A DNA stretch of 37,872 bases from Nostoc flagelliforme FACHB-838 (GTDB taxonomy: Bacteria > Cyanobacteriota > Cyanobacteriia > Cyanobacteriales > Nostocaceae). Below are positions 33,554-37,872 of the stretch, piece after piece. The DNA lies in the NCBI RefSeq assembly GCF_014698065.1, contig NZ_JACJSI010000066.1, positions 1 to 37,872 on the forward strand, read 5' to 3'. The stretch's first letter is position 1. Each line of letters opens with the position of its first letter. Both the position numbers and the translations under genes were made by a program. The notes beneath the pieces were generated by a model, which was not told the DNA's origin, did no database searches, and worked only from the letters and a program-made list of their open reading frames with translations.

Positions 33554-34447
33554 TTAACTTTGGGCTAGCCAATCGACAATCTGGGCATTAACAACATCTG
33601 GAACTTCATCGTGAGGACAATGACCGGCATTGCGAATGGGGACAATTTTGATTTCTTTGCCATTCTGACGCGCCTCTTCGTAAATCTTTGCCCCGGTAAT
33701 TGGTGTCCAAGGATCATCAGCACCCCAAATTACTAATAAAGGACGTTCTACTTTGGGCAAAAGTTCCTCTGGGCTTGGGCCAGGAGGGGCTGTGAGAATG
33801 GAGGCGAAAACTTTTTGCGCTCCTGGGTCGCAAGAGGGAGTATAAAGTAAATCGACTAATTCATCGGTGACGGCTTCACGGTTCCGGTAAACTTGGTAGA
33901 GGGTGCGGCGAATTTGGGCTTTTTGACGGATGCGGTTATAGACAAATTTACCTGTAATTGGCGATCGCACAAACCGATTAAAAGTTGACATCACAATCCG
34001 TAGTGGCGGGTTCAATTCGTGAGAACGATGACTCAATCCACCCGCAGAATTAATTAAAATACCACCAGCAGCAATTTCTGGATGTTCTACCAGTACAATT
34101 AAGCTCAAAAGTGCGCCGATGGAGTTTCCAATAAATACAGCAGGTTCTTGGATGTGTGCTGTGCAGAAATCTTTCAGCAGTTCCACCCAAACTTCCACAG
34201 TGTAATCAATGGGCGCTTTATCGGAACCGCCAAAACCTAAAAGGTCTATAGCAAACACTTGGTAGCCAGCATTAGCTAAAACTGGGATATTTTTGCGCCA
34301 GTGTCCAATGGAAGCACCAAAGCCGTGAACCAGTACCAAAGGTCGTCCTGTGCCCATGACAGTGTACTGGATTTTGTAGCCCTGCCAAGTCCAAAAGAAT
34401 TTTTCAAAGGCGTCTTGGGTTGCAAGCGGCTGTGTAGTTACAGTCAT
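33554..34447 (-). CDS. Alpha/beta-hydrolase fold protein
   Basis: The 297-residue enzyme has the oxyanion HGFGAS (about 41-46), nucleophile Ser109 in FIGNSIGALLS, an Asp in WGADDPWTP (about 245) and His in AGHCPHDE (about 277). The GNSIGG-like elbow and the cap between them resemble plant and cyanobacterial pheophytinase-like or haloperoxidase-like hydrolases, but the substrate cannot be told. No signal peptide is seen. Start MTVTTQPLATQDAFEKFFWTW is typical of cyanobacterial members. It stands alone; a palindromic repeat lies upstream. Confidence 0.88.
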   Translation of the reverse strand: MTVTTQPLATQDAFEKFFWTWQGYKIQYTVMGTGRPLVLVHGFGASIGHWRKNIPVLANAGYQVFAIDLLGFGGSDKAPIDYTVEVWVELLKDFCTAHIQEPAVFIGNSIGALLSLIVLVEHPEIAAGGILINSAGGLSHRSHELNPPLRIVMSTFNRFVRSPITGKFVYNRIRQKAQIRRTLYQVYRNREAVTDELVDLLYTPSCDPGAQKVFASILTAPPGPSPEELLPKVERPLLVIWGADDPWTPITGAKIYEEARQNGKEIKIVPIRNAGHCPHDEVPDVVNAQIVDWLAQS

Positions 34448-34516
34448 TATGAAGATTAATAAAGTCTTTCTTTAATATAGTAATGTTCTCTGACCTTATA
34501 ACTCCTCACCCTCATT

Positions 34517-34606
34517 AGACATCTCCAGAAATTAAATATGCGTTATCCAGAATCCTTGTAGAGACGTAGCACTGCTACGTCTCTACATTCATTTTCGGAG
34601 ATGTCT
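34517..34606. repeat. MITE-like palindromic element (90 bp)
   Basis: Outer arms AGACATCTCC (34517-34526) and GGAGATGTCT (34597-34606) enclose a perfect 13-bp stem GTAGAGACGTAGC (34558-34570) and GCTACGTCTCTAC (34574-34586). The inner stem is a common cyanobacterial dispersed palindrome. No gene is inside. Confidence 0.8.
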
Positions 34607-34645
34607 ACTGACTGCAAGTGCAATATAAGTAATATTACTGTGTCA

Positions 34646-34978
34646 CTAAATGGGGTTCTCCGACAACCTGCTAGCTGGAGGATTTTCGGCGTTGATTTTT
34701 GACCCTGCTAAAGTTGTTAAACCAGCGATATCATAGAGATTTTTTACTGCAAAAGGTACACCAGCTAACAAACCGGGATTTTTACCTTGGGGGATTTTTT
34801 GCTCAATTTTAGCTGCATCTATTAAAGCTGTTTCCGCAGTGATAGCTGTAAAACAGTTAAGTTGATGATTCTGTGCATTAATTCGCAATAAAGCAGCCTG
34901 GGTAACTTCCACCGCGCTAACTTCGCCTGTACGCACAGCAGCAGCGATTGAGACAGCATCAGCTGATTTAATATTCAT
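34646..34978 (-). pseudogene. Amidase (amidase-signature, AtzE-like) N-terminal fragment
   Basis: The 110 residues match the start of amidase-signature enzymes: an N-terminal helix with SAVEVTQAALLRI (about 21-33), ITAETAL, and the catalytic Lys79 in GVPFAVKNLYDIAG, ending at NPPASR. The Ser-cisSer and Ser nucleophile region is absent, so the protein cannot be active. After SR the frame reads LSENPI and stops. An adjacent frame reads QVVGEPHLVTQ-stop, which could be the original C-terminus; an internal deletion of most of the gene would explain both. Full-length enzymes are about 450 residues. Confidence 0.8.
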
Positions 34979-35035
34979 CTCATAAATTGCGTTTAGTCAG
35001 GAAATATAGAAACAGAAAGCCCAAAATCTAGATAT

Positions 35036-35896
35036 TTAAGAATATATTCCTTGGGCAAAATCCTGTTTGAATTTCTCAAGCTTTTCGTTCATTTCCTGAG
35101 TAAGATTTTCTATACGTGTATCACTACTTAAAGCAGGCTGTGCAGTCTTAGCGACGTGCATTAATTGTGATTTAGATTTTTGTTGTCTTACCCAATCACG
35201 AGTTAATCGGACTGGAGAGAAGATATCTCGTTTTTGACTAGGATGATGTAAACGTTTTATATATGATGGTTGATAGTTTACATTTATAGACTGACACCAG
35301 TCTTGCCACTTAAATTGCAGAATAGTAGGGTTAGTAACTATTGGCACCCAGGGTACACGCAGTGCATCAGCAATAATAGCACCATGCATAGCCTCTGCAA
35401 ATAAGACTTCTGTTTCGCTAATACATGATAAAACTTTTTCTATTGACCAGCGTGGATCAATATATCCAAATCCCAGACTTTCACAGACTAAACTCCAACT
35501 TTCTCCAGCTAGCTCATAGTGAGGCATATAAGAAAATTTGTACACCTTCTTTTGGCTATAATTATCAAATAAATTCCTAATCAGTACAGCTCCATCTGTT
35601 AATGCTAATTTATCTGAAACACCTAATGCCTGTGCTGATAGTGGGCCACGAAGACAATAAATTTTATAAGAATCATCTAGTTGTGGTATTCCTTGTCCGT
35701 AACCTACGCCTGTACCAAATATCACTCTGAAACGAGAATTTTTTGTTTTAACAGGTAATCCATCATTAATGAGAGTACCTATAGCAACAAAAGCAGTTGT
35801 GTGGTCATTATCAATTACACCTGGGATTAACTTGTCCCATAGCCAAGGATTAAGTTTATCACCAAAATTATTTTCTCGGTAGTAAAGAAGCTTCAT
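35036..35896 (-). CDS. Polysaccharide pyruvyl transferase family protein
   Basis: The product of about 286 residues resembles the PS_pyruv_trans family, which adds ketal-linked pyruvate to sugars of exopolysaccharides or other cell-surface glycans. The start has NFGDKLNPWLW (about 9-19 from ATG 35896), followed by IFGTGVGYGQG, the CLRGPLSAQALG and LTDGAVL segments, and EAMHGAIIADALRVPWVP with the conserved His-Gly (about 170). A polar C-terminal tail (about 235-286) is less conserved. A GTG at 35908 is an alternative start. Donor and acceptor are unknown. No glycan genes flank it; mobile DNA lies upstream. Confidence 0.85.
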   Translation of the reverse strand: MKLLYYRENNFGDKLNPWLWDKLIPGVIDNDHTTAFVAIGTLINDGLPVKTKNSRFRVIFGTGVGYGQGIPQLDDSYKIYCLRGPLSAQALGVSDKLALTDGAVLIRNLFDNYSQKKVYKFSYMPHYELAGESWSLVCESLGFGYIDPRWSIEKVLSCISETEVLFAEAMHGAIIADALRVPWVPIVTNPTILQFKWQDWCQSINVNYQPSYIKRLHHPSQKRDIFSPVRLTRDWVRQQKSKSQLMHVAKTAQPALSSDTRIENLTQEMNEKLEKFKQDFAQGIYS

Positions 35897-35956
35897 ATTT
35901 TTTTGCACTTACGATGACAAAACAATTTGTAATTAGTCACAGCAAGAAGTAGGGCT

Positions 35957-36071
35957 TATATCGTGTCCGGTTAAAGACTTATCATTAAGACCGCAGGGGG
36001 CAGGGGGAAAGAGGGTTTCCCGCTTTTTGCACAGATTGTGAGAATTATAACTAATTAGCCGGACATGATAT
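35957..36071. mobile_element. MITE-like element with IS630-type ends
   Basis: ATATCGTGTCCGG (35958-35970) and CCGGACATGATAT (36059-36071) are inverted with one mismatch, flanked by TA. The interior (AGGGGGCAGGGGGAAAGAGGG) is non-coding. The right end overlaps the stop of an IS630 transposase fragment. A third copy of the end, CCGGACATGATAT, is at 36430-36442 in the same orientation as the second. Confidence 0.7.
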
Positions 36072-36371
36072 CACTGGTTTCTTACTGCTCGGCAAGCTAT
36101 CATTTAAAAGTGTTTTTCCTCCAGGATGCTCATGTCTTTTGTCCCCTAATGATTCTGTTCCAATACGGTTATATCCCCGCACAAGTTCGTAAATCCAACT
36201 AACCCTATAACCAGTTATTTGTGAAACTTCTTGACTCCTCCTTCCCGATGCTAGTAGCCAGATAATTTGGTAATGGCTTCTCTCCACACCGTCCTTTGCT
36301 TGACGGTAACGCTGCTCTAACTCGGTTAATGATAATATGTGGCTCTATACTAAACTAATATGTTTTGGCAT
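36051..36371 (-). pseudogene. IS630-family transposase N-terminal fragment
   Basis: From ATG 36371 the frame reads MPKHISLV, TAG (36347-36345), then SHILSLTELEQRYRQAKDG and, from 36287, ERSHYQIIWLLASGRRSQEV. The helix-turn-helix part (EVSQITGYRVSWIYELVRGY, then GDKRHEHPGGK) matches IS630 transposases. The DDE catalytic domain is missing; the frame ends in the terminal repeat (SCPAN-stop). The fragment is bounded by copies of CCGGACATGATAT at 36059 and 36430, so an internally deleted IS is likely. Confidence 0.8.
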
Positions 36372-36542
36372 TGATACGGTAGATGCTTGCAGCAGAGGGT
36401 ATATAATTGATTTTACTATGGGTGTGCCACCGGACATGATATAAAACCAAGATTCAGACATAAAAAAACCCTTGTGTAGACTTAACCGGACGAATGTAGG
36501 TATTAGCCTGAGTGCTTACATACAAAGCTGACAGGATTGATA

Positions 36543-37352
36543 ATGAAGATAGGCGTTATCTTCACAAAATTTATGTTTTTAACTTGGTTCGACAGCAACT
36601 CTTGGTTACTGGAAATTGGTGGGAAACGAATACTGATTGACCCTTGGCTGGTTGGTTCGTTAATTTTCAGCAATTTGGATTGGTTGTTTAAAGGTTCGCG
36701 ATCGCAAAACCGCCCAATACCAGATAATATTGATTTGATTCTGCTATCTCAAGGCTTAGAAGACCACGCTCATCCGCCAACGCTTAAATTACTTGATCAC
36801 AGCATCAAGGTTGTAGCTTCTCCCAATGCTGCTAAGGTAGTACAGAAATTAGGTTACACCCAGGTAACAGTATTGCCTCATGGTGAAACTTTCACTTTAA
36901 ATAATCAAATTGAAATCAAGGCTTTCCCCGGTTCATCCATTGGCCCCACTCTGGTGGAAAATAGTTATCTCCTCAAAGAATTGGAGAGTGGTTTAACCCT
37001 ATACTATGAGCCTCATGGGGAGCATTCTCCACAACTTCAGCAAGCTGCACCCATCGATGTAGTGATTACACCGTTTATTGACATGACGTTGCCTTTGCTT
37101 GGGCCAATTATTAAAGGAAACAATAGTGCCTTGGAAGTAGTAAAATCTTTACAGCCTCAAGTAATATTACCGACTGCGGCTGGTGGGGATGTGGCGTTTG
37201 AGGGATTGCTGATGAAACTCATTCAGACTAAAGGAAGTGCTGAAGAATTTCGTTCGTTACTTGAGAAAAACAATCTTTCAACACGGATACTTGAGCCAAA
37301 ACCAGGCGATCGTTTTGAACTACCATTACAAAAGCGAGCATTAGCAATTTAA
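36543..37352 (+). CDS. MBL-fold (UlaG-like) protein with altered metal-binding motif
   Basis: The product of about 269 residues has the metallo-beta-lactamase fold pattern of the Lactamase_B_3/UlaG group: LTWFDSNSWLLEIGGKRILI, DPWLVG (about 34-39), the LLSQGLEDHAHPP segment where HxHxDH is expected, then SPNAAKVVQKLG and EPHGEHSP. In the expected H-x-H-x-D-H box the first two His are replaced (S-Q-G-L-E-D-H), so one metal site is probably lost or rebuilt, while Asp-His stays. I chose ATG 36543 because AGGA at 36533-36536 is well placed; TTG 36537 is possible. Cyanobacterial homologues are common and mostly uncharacterised. IS630 debris lies just upstream. Confidence 0.82.
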   Translation: MKIGVIFTKFMFLTWFDSNSWLLEIGGKRILIDPWLVGSLIFSNLDWLFKGSRSQNRPIPDNIDLILLSQGLEDHAHPPTLKLLDHSIKVVASPNAAKVVQKLGYTQVTVLPHGETFTLNNQIEIKAFPGSSIGPTLVENSYLLKELESGLTLYYEPHGEHSPQLQQAAPIDVVITPFIDMTLPLLGPIIKGNNSALEVVKSLQPQVILPTAAGGDVAFEGLLMKLIQTKGSAEEFRSLLEKNNLSTRILEPKPGDRFELPLQKRALAI

Positions 37353-37358
37353 GAAGAT

Positions 37359-37506
37359 GTTTGAAAAGTCCTCTTGTCGGTATCAAAAATTTTAGATCCC
37401 CCTAAATCCCCCTTTTTAAGGGGGACTTTGATTCCAGTTCTCCCCTTTTTAAGGGGGGTTAGGGGGGATCAAAGTGCTTAAAATCACAGCGAAATACTTT
37501 TCAAAC
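37359..37506. mobile_element. MITE-like palindromic element (148 bp)
   Basis: Terminal inverted repeats GTTTGAAAAGT (37359-37369) and ACTTTTCAAAC (37496-37506) enclose large inner palindromes built from GATCCCCCTAAATCCCCC and GGGGGGTTAGGGGGGATC, each with CCCCTTTTTAAGGGG inside. No reading frame. It lies seven bases after the MBL-fold stop and may serve as its transcript end. Confidence 0.8.
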
Positions 37507-37534
37507 AACCTCTAAGTTAGCTCACATCTTGCAT

Positions 37535-37620
37535 TTAGCTCTAGCGATTAGAATCAAGGTTTTCAACCCGCGTCGGCGGGTTCTGCCTGTGTAGCCGTGA
37601 CTTCCAGTCGCCAGAGCTAA
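37535..37620. repeat. Palindromic dispersed repeat (86 bp)
   Basis: TTAGCTCTAGCGA (37535-37547) and TCGCCAGAGCTAA (37608-37620) are inverted with one mismatch. Inside, AACCCGC and GCGGGTT form a second hairpin. The core AACCCGCGTCGGCGGGTT recurs in cyanobacterial genomes. No gene. Confidence 0.7.
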
Positions 37621-37702
37621 TTTTAAGTAGAACGGCGTGGAAAAACCAAACTATGTAAAGATAAATAAATACAGAGAATGTATCTACTGAGGTAAGCAAG
37701 AT

Positions 37703-37872
37703 ATGGGTGCTCGTATAAGGGTATTCTTAACTCGTGAAGATGACAAAACCCTGTTAAACCTAAGAACTGTGGATGTACCACAGAAAGTTAAAGACCGAGC
37801 AGAGGTGGTTAGGCTAAATGCACATGGCTGGTACGTGGAAAAAATAGCTGCCCATTTTAATTGGACTCCTCA
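37703..37872 (+). CDS. IS630-family transposase, 5' part (runs off the window)
   Basis: From ATG 37703 the frame is open to the window end: MGARIRVFLTREDDKTLLNL, then VPQKVKDRAEVVRLNAHGW and VEKIAAHFNWTPQ. This is the N-terminal helix-turn-helix of IS630 transposases, which cut at TA targets. GAGGTAAG 12-5 bases before ATG is a good ribosome binding site. It is a different subgroup from the fragment at 36 kb. Whether it is complete cannot be judged. Confidence 0.85.
   Translation, partial: MGARIRVFLTREDDKTLLNLRTVDVPQKVKDRAEVVRLNAHGWYVEKIAAHFNWTP

Overview
The window looks like a piece of chromosome from a filamentous, heterocyst-forming cyanobacterium (Nostoc/Anabaena/Trichormus type). The signs are many copies of the HIP1 octamer GCGATCGC, heptameric STRR-type repeats, GGGGACTGGGG-type dispersed repeats, short palindromic MITE-like elements, and cyanobacterial families (DUF1818, AAA_35-WD40, caspase-NTPase-WD40, Prx). 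Intact housekeeping and storage genes alternate with an unusually high number of broken genes. I count at least five in-frame nonsense codons in otherwise collinear reading frames, one single-base frameshift and several truncated genes. A symbiont-like decaying genome such as Nostoc azollae would fit, but that is inference.

Layout. 0.4-1.8 kb (minus strand): tRNA-Pro(GGG), a DUF1818 protein, an exported hypothetical protein and rpoZ. 1.9-3.9 kb: a FAS1 protein and a GH13 amylase. 4.4-7.1 kb: a cytosolic-type subtilase, then a small protein resembling the subtilase's own propeptide, with a perfect hairpin terminator between them. 6.7-11.8 kb: a Trypco1-like protein, divergent from a caspase-NTPase-WD40 gene that carries two in-frame stops, and a papain-like C1 peptidase. 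12.3-19.8 kb: glgC, a broken P-loop kinase, dnaJ, a GST, two peroxiredoxins and a glycogen-debranching enzyme whose reading frame has absorbed two dispersed repeats. 19.8-22.0 kb: a graveyard of mobile DNA (MITE, reverse-transcriptase fragment, tnpB and tnpA remnants). 22.0-24.9 kb: uvrA. 25.1-33.4 kb (minus strand except the repeats): a Uma2 remnant, a 42-bp tandem array, an AAA_35-WD40 receptor-like protein with 12 nearly identical WD40 repeats, a frameshifted PD-(D/E)XK nuclease, a caspase/CHAT-AAA_35 protein, a second 42-bp array and a Ser/Thr kinase. 33.5-37.9 kb: an alpha/beta hydrolase, an amidase fragment, a polysaccharide pyruvyl transferase-like protein, IS630/MITE fragments, an MBL-fold protein with an altered metal motif, two more palindromic elements and the start of an IS630 transposase.

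How the genes fit together. glgC, the debranching enzyme and the GH13 enzyme are glycogen/maltodextrin genes. Two clusters (4.5-11.8 kb and 25.8-33.4 kb) combine proteases (S8, C14/CHAT, C1), STAND/AAA_35 NTPases, WD40 sensors, a Trypco1 partner, a nuclease and a kinase. This is the toolkit of bacterial NTP-dependent conflict or regulated-cell-death systems. In the first cluster the central caspase-NTPase-WD40 gene looks recently inactivated. In the second the WD40 array has near-identical blades that differ mainly at a few residues after the GH dipeptide, as in fungal allorecognition NLRs.
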